43,094 bases of DNA from Methylobacter sp. BlB1 (GTDB taxonomy: Bacteria; Pseudomonadota; Gammaproteobacteria; Methylococcales; Methylomonadaceae): contig NZ_JADMKV010000037.1 of assembly GCF_015476545.1 (NCBI RefSeq), positions 1-43,094 of the forward strand. Reading direction: 5' to 3'. Shown here in pieces: positions 16,363-24,638 of the stretch. Position 1 is the first letter of the stretch; each line of letters opens with the position of its first letter. The notes below the pieces were generated by a model. That model was not told the DNA's origin. It did not search any database and was given only the letters and a program-made list of their open reading frames with translations. Both the position numbers and the translations under genes were made by a program.

Positions 16363-17003
16363 AAGAAAAAATAAAAGTTATTCTGGTGGACGACCACGCC
16401 GTCGTCAGGGCGGGCTTCCGCCTGCTGTTATCATCCGTGGACCACATAGACGTGGTAGCCGAGGCTGAGCGGGGCGAACAGGCCTGCCAGCTTTACCTGG
16501 ACAAAAAGCCGGACGTCATCGTGCTGGATCTGTCGATGCCCGGCATCGGCGGGCTGGAGAGCATAAGGCGCATTCTGCTGCGCGATAGTGCGGCCAAAAT
16601 ACTGGTGTTCAGCGTTCATGACGAGGCGGTTTACGTCAACCGGGCGCTTGCCGCCGGAGCGAAAGGCTATATCACCAAGAACACCGCGCCGGCGATTCTG
16701 GTGGAAGCGATAGAGAAAATAGCCGCCGGTGAAACTTATATAGAACAGGGCTTAAGGGAAAGCCTGCCTGAGCGCAATAAGGATTCCGACTACCGGGCGC
16801 TGATCGATTCATTGTCCGCGCGGGAATTCGACGTCTTCCGGTTGCTGGCTAAAGGCCTGACCATGCATAAAATTTCCGATGAGCTATGCCTGGGCTATAA
16901 AACCGTGGCCAATTACGGCACGCAGATCAAAAGCAAACTCAAGGTGTCGACGACGGCCGAACTGGCGCATATCGCCATGGTGCTGGGCATCATGAAAAAC
17001 TGA
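16359..17003 (+). CDS. NarL/LuxR-type response regulator
   Basis: A 214-residue DNA-binding regulator. The receiver domain (1-120) has Asp11/Asp12, the phospho-acceptor Asp57 in VIVLDLSMPG, and a Lys in the AKGYITKN segment. The C-terminal LuxR helix-turn-helix is at about 150-210 (LSAREFDVFRLLAKGLTMHKISDELCLGYKTVANY). It is coupled to the kinase gene by a 4-base overlap, so the two form a cognate pair. Candidate targets are the palindromes at 14981-14990 and 17028-17041 on either side of the operon; this is inferred from position. Confidence 0.92.
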   Translation: MKEKIKVILVDDHAVVRAGFRLLLSSVDHIDVVAEAERGEQACQLYLDKKPDVIVLDLSMPGIGGLESIRRILLRDSAAKILVFSVHDEAVYVNRALAAGAKGYITKNTAPAILVEAIEKIAAGETYIEQGLRESLPERNKDSDYRALIDSLSAREFDVFRLLAKGLTMHKISDELCLGYKTVANYGTQIKSKLKVSTTAELAHIAMVLGIMKN

Positions 17004-17027
17004 ATCGTCCCGAAGGCTTGGCCGCTT

Positions 17028-17070
17028 GTAGGATTTCCTACATTGCCCTCCAGAGCCAATCCCCTATAAA
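17028..17070 (+). promoter_or_regulatory. palindrome plus promoter upstream of the Fe-S protein gene
   Basis: GTAGGA-TT-TCCTAC (17028-17041) is a perfect palindrome. It is followed immediately by TTGCCC (17043-17048), a 16-base spacer and TATAAA (17065-17070), a reasonable sigma-70 promoter for the gene at 17145. A palindrome just upstream of -35 is a typical activator position, possibly for the response regulator encoded immediately before it. Confidence 0.5.
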
Positions 17071-17144
17071 ACAAGCGTTTAGCTTAATTAAGGCGCTGGC
17101 ATCCATTTTGCTCGTAGTCTGTTGTCATCAACTTCAGCGTCATC

Positions 17145-18500
17145 ATGAAACTCTTTCTCGATTGGTCAGCTTATCAGGACGCCGGCATGGGGGACGCCTA
17201 TGCCGACATTCCCAGGACCGGCGGCGACTTCGCCAAGGCAGTTGCCGTATGCATCGGCAGTCGCGCCTGCGAGCAAGCCGGCAAGGGCGTTATGTGTCCC
17301 AGCTTTCGCATCAGCGGCAGCCCCGGCCTATCAACCGGCGGCCGGGTCAAATTGCTGAAAGCGGCGCTTAACGGCGAGTTCGGCAGCGCACCGTTCGAGC
17401 ATGATGAACTGGCCGAAGCGATGGACCTGTGCGTCAGCTGCAAAGGCTGCAAGCGCGAATGCGAGAACGAAGTGGATATGGCGCTGATTAAAGCCGAATT
17501 TCTGGCCCAGCGATTCAGTACCGCCGGCATACCGCTGCGCAACCGCCTGTTTGCGGCCGTGCCAAAACTGCTGGCCCGGTTTCCCCGGCTGGGCCGGCTG
17601 ATGATCAGATGGCGCAACCGCCATAGGATGCTGGCGCAGTGCGGGGATCGATTACTGGGCATCAGCGCCGAAGTGAAACTGCCGGAACCCGTCGGACAGC
17701 CGTTTAACGCGGCATCCGTGCGGGACAAACTGAAAAATGACACCGGCATGCCGGAAGTCGTGCTGTTCGTCGATACCTTCAACCGCCATTTCAATCCGAC
17801 CGTTGCCGAGGCGGCCGTCTCGGTGCTCACGGCTGCGGGCTACCGGGTTCATTTGCTGGATGAAGATGAGCATGCCGGTGCGGCAAAGCGGCCTTTATGC
17901 TGCGGGCGAACCTATTTCGCCAACGGCATGATCGACGAGGCCCGTCAGGAAGCGCATCGCTTGCTGCAGGCGCTGACGCCGCATCTTGAAGCGGATCGCT
18001 GGATCATCGGCCTGGAGCCATCCTGCATGCTCAGTCTGCGGGATGAATATCTGTGCATGGGCCTAGGCGAGCAGGCCAGGCAATTGGCAGCGAAAGTGTT
18101 ATTGCTCGAAGAGTTTATCGCCAGGGAACAGACGGCCAAACGCTGGACCCTGGCGTTCAATGCGCTGGGCAAACAAAAATTGCTGATACATGGACACTGC
18201 CATCAGAAGGCGGTCGGCGCGACCAAGGCGATGCGCAAAGTGCTGAAGCTGATCCCTGAACTGGATAGCCGACAGATTGAATCATCGTGCTGCGGCATGG
18301 CGGGACAATTCGGCCTGGAGTCCGAACATGCCGGTTTCTCGCGCGAAATGGCAGAGCAGGGGCTTTATCCGGCCTTGCGGGCGGAGCCCGATGCGGCGGT
18401 TGTCGCCAACGGCTTTTCCTGCCGGCAGCAAATCCTGAACGGCGGCCATGCCAAGCCGCTGCATATTGCCGAGATCTTGTATGCTGCGCTCGGCCGATGA
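17145..18500 (+). CDS. Fe-S / CCG-domain oxidoreductase subunit (GlpC/LldE-like)
   Basis: A 451-residue protein equivalent to the C-terminal half of large FAD-linked dehydrogenases (D-lactate or glycolate type, YdiJ-like). Ferredoxin-like cysteines are at 36, 42 and 51 (ending MCPS) and 96, 99, 102, 106 (CVSCKGCKREC). Two CCG domains follow (PLCCGRTYFANG and SSCCGMAGQFGLE), which usually bind further metal or interact with quinone/disulphide chemistry. The protein starts with LDWSAY, exactly where such fusions pass from the FAD part into the Fe-S part, and no FAD domain is encoded upstream. It is 9 bases before selO. The substrate is unknown. Confidence 0.78.
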   Translation: MKLFLDWSAYQDAGMGDAYADIPRTGGDFAKAVAVCIGSRACEQAGKGVMCPSFRISGSPGLSTGGRVKLLKAALNGEFGSAPFEHDELAEAMDLCVSCKGCKRECENEVDMALIKAEFLAQRFSTAGIPLRNRLFAAVPKLLARFPRLGRLMIRWRNRHRMLAQCGDRLLGISAEVKLPEPVGQPFNAASVRDKLKNDTGMPEVVLFVDTFNRHFNPTVAEAAVSVLTAAGYRVHLLDEDEHAGAAKRPLCCGRTYFANGMIDEARQEAHRLLQALTPHLEADRWIIGLEPSCMLSLRDEYLCMGLGEQARQLAAKVLLLEEFIAREQTAKRWTLAFNALGKQKLLIHGHCHQKAVGATKAMRKVLKLIPELDSRQIESSCCGMAGQFGLESEHAGFSREMAEQGLYPALRAEPDAAVVANGFSCRQQILNGGHAKPLHIAEILYAALGR

Positions 18501-18509
18501 CCGCGGGCT

Positions 18510-20066
18510 ATGGCAGTGAACACGCTACAATGGGCCAGCCCCTGGCTGCACCGGCCGCCGTCATTCTGCCAGCGGGTTGAACCGACGCCAGTGGCCTCGC
18601 CTTATTTCGTGCATTGCAATGCACAGGCCGCGCGGCTGTTGGGGTTGAAGGCCGAACAATTAAGCAATGATGCGGCACTGCGCTGTTTTAGCGGCGACGA
18701 ATTGTTGCCCGGCATGCATCCCGTTGCCACGGTTTACGCCGGGCATCAGTTCGGCATTTTTACCTCGCGGCTGGGCGACGGCCGCGCCATTACCCTGGGC
18801 GAGACGCGGGGCGCAAACCGGGAGACTTACGAAATCCAGCTGAAAGGCGCGGGTTTGACGCCTTATTCGCGGACACTGGACGGCCGCTACCCGCTTGGCG
18901 CCGCGATCCGGGAATACCTGGCCGGCGAGGCGCTGGCGGCGCTTGGCATTCCCAGCACGCGAGCGCTCTGCCTGCTGGGCAGCCGCACGGAAATACGGCG
19001 GGAACGCAGCGAGACCGCCGCCATTCTGGTCAGAATGGCCAGATCGCATATTCGTTTCGGTCATTTCGAATACTTTCATCACCGCGATGATGTCGATGAC
19101 CTGCAGGAATTGTTTCTATTTGTTATCGAACACTATTTTCCCGAATTGCTCGATGAAGCGGCGGAAAAAAGGCCGCTGCGGTTCCTGGAAACGGTCATCG
19201 GGCGAACGGCCCGCTTGATTGCCGGCTGGCAAAGTGTGGGGTTCGTTCACGGGGTTATGAATACCGACAACATGGCCCTGAGCGGCGAAACGCTGGATCT
19301 GGGCCCGTTCGGTTTCATGGAAGCGTATGATCCCGGCTTTTCGCCGAATCCGGCCGACGACCAGAATCGCTATCAGTATGATCAGCAGCCCGACATCGGA
19401 CGCTGGAACTGCCTGGCGCTGGCCCAGGCGTTTTCCTCGCTGTTGCCCTCGCCGACCATACCGGCCGGCTTGCTGCGCTTGTACCGACAAACCTACCAGC
19501 AGCATTATCTGCAAGCCATGCGGGCGAAACTGGGACTGCAGACGCAGCATCCCGGCGATGCCGGTCTGGTAAGCGGCCTGTTGTCGGCACTGGCCCGTTC
19601 CGGCGCCGACTATGCCTGCTTTTTCCGCAGCCTTGCCGGCTTTGAGCCAGGTCGAGGCTCATTCGATTTCCCGACATTTGCCGCCCCGCTGCAAAACTGG
19701 CTGGACAGCTATCAGGATCGGCTGAGACTGGAAAAAGCATCTGCGGACCAGCGCTTGGCACGCATGAACCGGGTCAATCCCTGCTATATCCCGCGCAGGC
19801 ATTTTCTGGATCAAGCCGTACAAAAAGCCGAAAAAGGCGACTTCACTGAATTGGACAGACTATTGACGCTGCTGCAAAACCCGTATGAGGAGCAGACGGG
19901 CATGGATTTTTACAGCCAGCCACAGCAGAAGGCATCGGTCGTAGGCTGGGTTGTTAAACCCAGCATTGGAGCCGCCCATGCCGGGTTTCCGCTAAAGCTC
20001 CAACCCAGCCTACCAATTACAAACTCTCTATTAAAAGAGGCATCAGAAAATGAAATTGCAGATTGA
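18510..20066 (+). CDS. selO: protein AMPylase SelO (YdiU) with repeat-derived C-terminus
   Basis: A pseudokinase-fold enzyme that transfers AMP to protein Ser/Thr/Tyr. Recognised by TVYAGHQFGIFTSRLGDGRAITLGE, QLKGAGLTPYSR, the RVAxSHIRFGHFEYF-type segment, and the catalytic HGVMNTDNMALSGETLDLGPFGFME. Normal family homology runs to about residue 475 (PYEEQTGMDFYSQPQQ). The last 40 or so residues are translated from a REP-like repeat inserted at 19941-20013, giving a 518-residue protein. The usual Cys-Ser-Ser-type tail, equivalent to the selenocysteine end of animal SelO, is not visible. The catalytic core is intact. It overlaps the next gene by 17 bases. Confidence 0.9.
   Translation: MAVNTLQWASPWLHRPPSFCQRVEPTPVASPYFVHCNAQAARLLGLKAEQLSNDAALRCFSGDELLPGMHPVATVYAGHQFGIFTSRLGDGRAITLGETRGANRETYEIQLKGAGLTPYSRTLDGRYPLGAAIREYLAGEALAALGIPSTRALCLLGSRTEIRRERSETAAILVRMARSHIRFGHFEYFHHRDDVDDLQELFLFVIEHYFPELLDEAAEKRPLRFLETVIGRTARLIAGWQSVGFVHGVMNTDNMALSGETLDLGPFGFMEAYDPGFSPNPADDQNRYQYDQQPDIGRWNCLALAQAFSSLLPSPTIPAGLLRLYRQTYQQHYLQAMRAKLGLQTQHPGDAGLVSGLLSALARSGADYACFFRSLAGFEPGRGSFDFPTFAAPLQNWLDSYQDRLRLEKASADQRLARMNRVNPCYIPRRHFLDQAVQKAEKGDFTELDRLLTLLQNPYEEQTGMDFYSQPQQKASVVGWVVKPSIGAAHAGFPLKLQPSLPITNSLLKEASENEIAD
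19941..20013. repeat. 73-base REP/MITE-like element, copy 1 (inside selO)
   Basis: GTAGGCTGGGTTG and CAACCCAGCCTAC form perfect 13-bp ends of an inverted repeat, with an internal AAACCCAGCAT / ATGCCGGGTTT-like second stem. A near-identical copy stands at 32291-32365. This copy lies in the 3' end of selO and is read through in frame. Confidence 0.85.
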
Positions 20067-21768
20067 AAGAAATTATGTTGATGCGATGGTGGCGGAATTT
20101 CCGGAACTGATGCCGCTTAAGGACCAACTGCGCTTCGGCAACAAGGCGGAAGTGCCTTTTAACCGGCTATCCAGTTCCGAGCTCGGCTATCTTAAGAATC
20201 TCTACCAGCAGGCCGGCTCTGACATGCGCAGCCAGGCGGCGATGATCGCCACACTGCAAAAAGCGCTCAATGACGACGGGCAGAAGTATTCGGCCGACGA
20301 CCTGGAAAGGCTGGTGCCGGCGATTGCCGGTTATCTGGTTGAGGATGCGCTGCGCGGCTGGCTGTTCCGCGTCAGCGCATCCGGCAGAACCACGGCCTAT
20401 CTGATCACCCGGCTTGACTATACGCCGCCTGGCGAAGAAGAGGCCGGCAGAATACTGATCGAGCTGAAAGCCAACTCGCGCGGCAAAATCGCCATCGAAA
20501 ACCTGATCATTCGGCAAAAAGATATCGACGGTCAGTCGATCAGCGAGATCCTGGCCATGAAGGGCTATCTGAAGGAAACACAGGAGCTGATCGCGGCCTA
20601 CGACGAATCCGCGGCGCGTTATTTCGACTGGCGGGCGCGCTACGGCGAACAATTCTCGGGCAAGGGCACGGGCATCTATGCCGAAGACCCGACCTCCAAT
20701 CATCGAAGCAACGACTGGACCCGCAAGAATGTCGTCGTGCTGTCTTCCGGCGGCGGCAGCACCCGGCTGGTCAACGATGAAAATATTCTCGGCGATCGCG
20801 TGTTAACACTGGATGCGTCCGGGGATATTCTGGGCGGCTTTCTGCGCCGGGCCGGCAAAAGCGCGCGATACGACAGCAAGGTGGAACAGCAGGCGGAAGC
20901 CTCCAGGGCATCCATTCCCAAAGGACTGTTTACCGAACTGCCGGTGCACGGCTACATGCTGATGTTCCATCTGGAACTGCATCACCATGTCTGGGTGCAT
21001 GTCGACAAACTGCAACCCTACCGCTACCAGCCCGAATTGAAGCAAAAGCTGATTCTGCCGCCCGAGCAGACCGATCTGATCGACATCCTGACCGCCGAGA
21101 TGGACGTGCTGATGGATGACATCGTGGAAGGCAAATCCGGCGGCACGACGGTACTTTGCGCGGGCCCTGCCGGAGTCGGCAAGACGCTGACCGCCGAGGT
21201 TTACTCGGAAATCATTCAGCGCCCGCTGTACCGCGTGCATTCCGGCCAATTGGGCTTGAACGTCGCGGAAATGGAGAAGGCGCTCAAGGACACCCTGATC
21301 CGCGCGCAACGCTGGGGCGCCGTGATGCTGATTGACGAAGCCGATGTCTACATCCGCCGCCGCAACGACGATTTGTCTTCGAATGCCGTGGTCGGCGTAT
21401 TTCTGCGCGTGCTGGAATATTTCAACGGCCTGCTGTTTCTGACCACCAACCGCATCGATGACATCGATGAAGCCATCATTTCCCGCTGCATCGCCCTGAT
21501 CCGCTATTATCCGCCGCAACGGGCGGACCGGGTTAAAATCTGGCAAGTCATGACCGAGCAGTTCAACTTGCCCGTAGCCCCGGAACTGATCGAAGAACTG
21601 GCGGATGCTTTCCCTGATGCGACCGGCCGGGAAATCAAAGGACTGACCAAACTGGCCGCCAAGTTCTGCCAGCAAAAACGGGTGGCGGCGACCCTGGACG
21701 TGTTCAACCGCTGTTCGGTGTTCAGGGGCATGGACAAGCCGGCCAGGCGGGAAGATGTGCGTACCTGA
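20050..21768 (+). CDS. AAA+ ATPase of unknown role
   Basis: A 572-residue protein. The N-terminal 330 residues match no domain I can name; they contain an alpha-rich start and a mixed region ending in a VHGYMLMFHLELHHHVWVHVDKLQPY segment. The C-terminal part is a classical AAA domain: Walker A GPAGVGKT at about 372-379, Walker B MLIDEAD with Asp429/Glu430, sensor 1 LFLTTNRIDDID and an arginine-finger-like SRCIALIRY. It is probably a remodelling ATPase. ATG 20050 has an AGAGG ribosome binding site and lies inside the end of selO, so the two are co-transcribed. Confidence 0.82.
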   Translation: MKLQIERNYVDAMVAEFPELMPLKDQLRFGNKAEVPFNRLSSSELGYLKNLYQQAGSDMRSQAAMIATLQKALNDDGQKYSADDLERLVPAIAGYLVEDALRGWLFRVSASGRTTAYLITRLDYTPPGEEEAGRILIELKANSRGKIAIENLIIRQKDIDGQSISEILAMKGYLKETQELIAAYDESAARYFDWRARYGEQFSGKGTGIYAEDPTSNHRSNDWTRKNVVVLSSGGGSTRLVNDENILGDRVLTLDASGDILGGFLRRAGKSARYDSKVEQQAEASRASIPKGLFTELPVHGYMLMFHLELHHHVWVHVDKLQPYRYQPELKQKLILPPEQTDLIDILTAEMDVLMDDIVEGKSGGTTVLCAGPAGVGKTLTAEVYSEIIQRPLYRVHSGQLGLNVAEMEKALKDTLIRAQRWGAVMLIDEADVYIRRRNDDLSSNAVVGVFLRVLEYFNGLLFLTTNRIDDIDEAIISRCIALIRYYPPQRADRVKIWQVMTEQFNLPVAPELIEELADAFPDATGREIKGLTKLAAKFCQQKRVAATLDVFNRCSVFRGMDKPARREDVRT

Positions 21769-21878
21769 GCGGTAGAGTCAAAAAAGGAATTGTCCCTGCC
21801 GGCATCGGGAAATTTGCACGATGCCTTTAAGGCGGATTCATCGATACTGTGCCCTTTTAAATAAGGCATAGTATTGAT

Positions 21879-22409
21879 ATGAAGTTCACACCCGCAGCAT
21901 TAATCGCTTTTCTGTTATTTCCCGTAGCGTCCCTGGCCCACGGGCCGACGCCGCAAAAAGCCAAGGAGAGCGTGGTCATCAATGCCCCGGTCGATGCGGT
22001 CTGGGCCGCCATCAAGCAATTCGACGGCATTTCGAGCTGGCATCCCGACGTCAAGGAAAGTACCGGCGACGGCAAGCATGAATCCGGCGGCACGCGCACG
22101 ATCACGCTGCAAAACGGCGGCCAGCTCGTGGAAGAGCTGGATTTCTACAGCGACAAGGATCACGAATACAGCTATCGCCTGAAAACCGAAAACGTGCAGG
22201 CGCTCCCGACCAGTTCCTACTCCATCGCGATGCAGTTGACTGCCGGCGAGACGGCCGACAGCAGCGTGGTCACGCTGAAAAGCCGTTTTTACCGCGGCGA
22301 CACCAGCAACACGCCGCCCGAAAATCTCAGTGACGAAGCAGCCGTCAAGGCCATGGACGCGTTTTTCAAAAACGGCCTGAGCGGCCTTAAGCAAAAGCTG
22401 GAAAAGTAA
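21879..22409 (+). CDS. periplasmic SRPBCC protein, MxaD-like
   Basis: A 176-residue exported protein: signal peptide 1-20 (LLFPVASLAHG), then a polyketide-cyclase/START-type SRPBCC fold (VVINAPVDAVWAAIKQFDGISSWHPDVKEST ... GGTRTITLQNGGQLVEELDFY). The pattern resembles MxaD of methylotrophs, a periplasmic protein reported to aid electron transfer from methanol dehydrogenase to its cytochrome c. It is outside any mxa or xox cluster here, so a generic lipid- or cofactor-binding role is also possible. It stands alone, 110 bases after the AAA gene. Confidence 0.75.
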   Translation: MKFTPAALIAFLLFPVASLAHGPTPQKAKESVVINAPVDAVWAAIKQFDGISSWHPDVKESTGDGKHESGGTRTITLQNGGQLVEELDFYSDKDHEYSYRLKTENVQALPTSSYSIAMQLTAGETADSSVVTLKSRFYRGDTSNTPPENLSDEAAVKAMDAFFKNGLSGLKQKLEK

Positions 22410-22447
22410 GCCTTCCGGATTCTCCGGCAAGCGCCGGCCGACAGCCA

Positions 22448-22471
22448 GGCTTTATGCCGCGGCATAAAGCC
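22448..22471. repeat. 24-base perfect palindrome after the MxaD-like gene
   Basis: GGCTTTATGCCG reads into its exact reverse complement CGGCATAAAGCC with no loop, 38 bases after the MxaD-like stop. It may serve as terminator hairpin or REP unit; there is no T-run. Confidence 0.5.
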
Positions 22472-22540
22472 CTGCCGATTATCGGGAAGTTTTAGCCGGA
22501 ATTGATCCTTCCTAAGGCTTTGGCAATCAACGATTGCCTC

Positions 22541-22605
22541 GTGGGAGCGATGCCTACATCGCGACTTGCCGCGGTTTTTAGTCGCGATGTAGGCATCGCT
22601 CCCAC
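22541..22605. repeat. long perfect inverted repeat, REP/MITE type
   Basis: Two perfect 26-bp arms (22541-22566 and 22580-22605; outer end GTGGGAGCGATGCC) surround a 13-base loop. It resembles the dispersed GTGGGAGCGATGCCTACATCGCGA-type REP sequences of gammaproteobacteria. Confidence 0.8.
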
Positions 22606-22752
22606 AAAGTTTCAATTATGGATATCGAGAGGTGATTTCGAATCCAATCCTGAGTGCGATACGATGGGCCCGCCGCGCGGAATAACCGTTTGACGGCGCA
22701 CGCAAGGAAACATCGCGTTCAGGAGCTTTTCCCATTGCTTTACCTGGGCGCC

Positions 22753-22770
22753 AATGCGATAGTTCGCATT
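22753..22770. promoter_or_regulatory. palindrome upstream of the TonB-system operon
   Basis: AATGCGA-TAGT-TCGCATT has perfect 7-bp arms, 32 bases before the first start codon of the operon. It is where a metal-responsive operator would be expected, but the match to a Fur box is poor. Confidence 0.35.
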
Positions 22771-22802
22771 AATTCAACATTCAAGCCGAGTTGCCTATTC
22801 CA

Positions 22803-24632
22803 ATGCTTGTTATGTTTCATCTCCGCCAGATTCGACCAATTCTTGCCGCCTTTCTGCTGGTCTTTGCGCCGCTGCTGGCGCATGCAGTGCAGTCCCCGCA
22901 CGCCGATGCCCAGGGAACAAGCCGGCCGGCACCGCCGCCTGCGGATGCCGCAGACAAGACACGTTTGCTCGAAACGCTCTCCCGGCTTGATCCGCAGCTT
23001 CACAGCCTCCTCGATGGCGCCGTCTCGGCCTTGCGGCAGAGCGTCGAAAACGGCCCGCCGTTCCTGATCGGGGAGCGGCGCGCGCGCATCGAGCGGCTGG
23101 AAAAACTGCTGAAAGACACTGAAGCGGATCTGGCGGAAAAATTCCGGCGCGTCATGGAAGCCTATCGGGTTGAGCTCAACTACACGAAGACTGTCGATGC
23201 GCAGCGGGATACGCTTAGGACAGGCGAAGAGGAGCGCCTGGTGGATTTTCTTAGCATCGGCCGTCTTGCGCTTTACTACCAGACCCTGGATGGCCACGAA
23301 TCGGGCATCTGGCGCAGCGATCGATGGCAGCGACTTTCGGGCGAGGAAAACGAAGCCATCACGCAGGGGCTGCGCACGGCCCGCAAAATAGACCCGCCGC
23401 AGCTGGTCGTCCTGCCGCTGCCGGGAGGTAAACCCGGATCGGCTGCCCGAGCCGGTCAGGCCGCGCTCCCCGCACCGGCAGAGGCTGAAACTGCAAAACC
23501 GGCGCCGGACTCGCCAGCGGAGGCGGACGCTCAATTGACAGCAGCGCTGGCGGCCAAGGAAGGATTATTCATGAATATCAGGGAAAGCGCGGCGCAGCTC
23601 AAACCCTATTACCAGCAATCGCTGCTGGCGGGCGATGCCGGCAACCAGCGGAAACTGATCAGCCGGCTCGCCGATGACCGCCACATGCCTGCTGCAGACG
23701 AGCTGGCGCAGTTGTTCGCCAGCTTGCAGGCACAGCTCGATGCCTCGGGACGCATCTCGACTTTTCGGGCGCCGGTTTACGCTCCCGATGGACAGGCGTT
23801 CGAGAAAGAGGTGCTGCGGCTCGGCGGCTTCAGCTTCATCGCCGATGGGCGCTATCTGGTGTATGCGCCGGAAGTGGACAGGCTGGTCGAACTGCCGCGC
23901 CAGCCGGTCTCGCGCCTGCTCGAGCTGGCGCGGGATTTTCCGAAGGCCGATCCGAAATCGCTGGCGCCGGTGGCCCTCGACCCTTCCGGCGGCCAGATCC
24001 TGCAGTTGGTGGTGCAGGTCCCCAATTTGCGCGAACGCATCGACCAGGGCGGCATGGTCGGCTATTCGATTCTGGCGCTGGCCGCTCTTGCCTGTGCGCT
24101 CAGCGTTTACCGCTTCATTGAACTCACCCTGGTCGAAAACCGCATCCAGCGGCAGTTGCAGTCATCCGAACGCCGGCTGGACAACCCGTTGGGACGGGTG
24201 CTCGCCCGGCTCGACCAGGCCACAATGAACGACGAGGAGGCGCTCTACCTGACCGTGGAGGAAGCCTTGACCGGCGAGCAGGCTAAGCTGGGGCGGGCCC
24301 TGGCCTTCCTGAAACTGGTGGCCGCCATCGCGCCGATGCTGGGTCTGCTCGGGACGGTGACCGGCATGATCAAGACCTTCCAGGCCATTGCGCTGCACGG
24401 CTCGGCCGATCCGAAACTGATGTCGGGCGGCATTTCGGAAGCGCTGGTCACGACCGTCGAGGGACTGGTCACCGCCATCCCGATCCTGCTGTTGCACAGT
24501 TTGTTGACCAGCAAGCGCCAGGCGCTCGGCAGTCTGCTGGAGGCTCATGCGGCCGCCGCGCTGGCGCAGCGGTTCGAGCGCCGGCATGCCGTTACGGCGG
24601 CGGAGCGTCTTCCACATCACAAGGAGGGCTGA
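22803..24632 (+). CDS. TtpC-like protein: DUF3450-like coiled coil plus MotA/TolQ/ExbB channel domain
   Basis: A protein of about 609 residues. Signal peptide (FHLRQIRPILAAFLLVFAPLLAHA), then a periplasmic, largely coiled region to about 400 with an Ala/Pro-rich gap near 205-240. The channel domain follows: transmembrane segments at about 417-440, 500-525 (AAIAPMLGLLGTVTGMIKTF) and 545-570 (EALVTTVEGLVTAIPILLLH). This is the TtpC arrangement of TonB2 systems, where it works with ExbB2/ExbD2/TonB2 to energise outer-membrane transport. ATG 22803 was chosen over TTG 22791; ATG 22812 is an alternative. It is first in a tight operon with exbB, exbD and tonB. Confidence 0.85.
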   Translation: MLVMFHLRQIRPILAAFLLVFAPLLAHAVQSPHADAQGTSRPAPPPADAADKTRLLETLSRLDPQLHSLLDGAVSALRQSVENGPPFLIGERRARIERLEKLLKDTEADLAEKFRRVMEAYRVELNYTKTVDAQRDTLRTGEEERLVDFLSIGRLALYYQTLDGHESGIWRSDRWQRLSGEENEAITQGLRTARKIDPPQLVVLPLPGGKPGSAARAGQAALPAPAEAETAKPAPDSPAEADAQLTAALAAKEGLFMNIRESAAQLKPYYQQSLLAGDAGNQRKLISRLADDRHMPAADELAQLFASLQAQLDASGRISTFRAPVYAPDGQAFEKEVLRLGGFSFIADGRYLVYAPEVDRLVELPRQPVSRLLELARDFPKADPKSLAPVALDPSGGQILQLVVQVPNLRERIDQGGMVGYSILALAALACALSVYRFIELTLVENRIQRQLQSSERRLDNPLGRVLARLDQATMNDEEALYLTVEEALTGEQAKLGRALAFLKLVAAIAPMLGLLGTVTGMIKTFQAIALHGSADPKLMSGGISEALVTTVEGLVTAIPILLLHSLLTSKRQALGSLLEAHAAAALAQRFERRHAVTAAERLPHHKEG

Positions 24633-24638
24633 CGGCGG

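Larger units (their letters stand above)
22410..22802. other. intergenic region of 393 bases with palindromes, no gene
   Basis: I see no gene. It contains a 24-base perfect palindrome (22448-22471), a 26-bp-arm inverted repeat (22541-22605) and an AATGCGA/TCGCATT palindrome just before the TonB operon. The remaining bases show no clear signal. Confidence 0.6.

Noticed and set aside
17018-17371. Possible FAD-domain remnant upstream of the Fe-S protein
   Set aside because: The frame is a shadow of the Fe-S gene, and the 141 bases upstream show no FAD-domain residues in any frame.
22541-22605. CRISPR or attachment-site interpretation of the long inverted repeat
   Set aside because: There is a single inverted repeat with no direct repeats, spacers, integrase or tRNA nearby; it has the form of a REP/MITE element.
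22753-22770. Fur box before the TonB operon
   Set aside because: The palindrome is real but does not fit the GATAAT-based Fur pattern; kept only as an unassigned palindrome.
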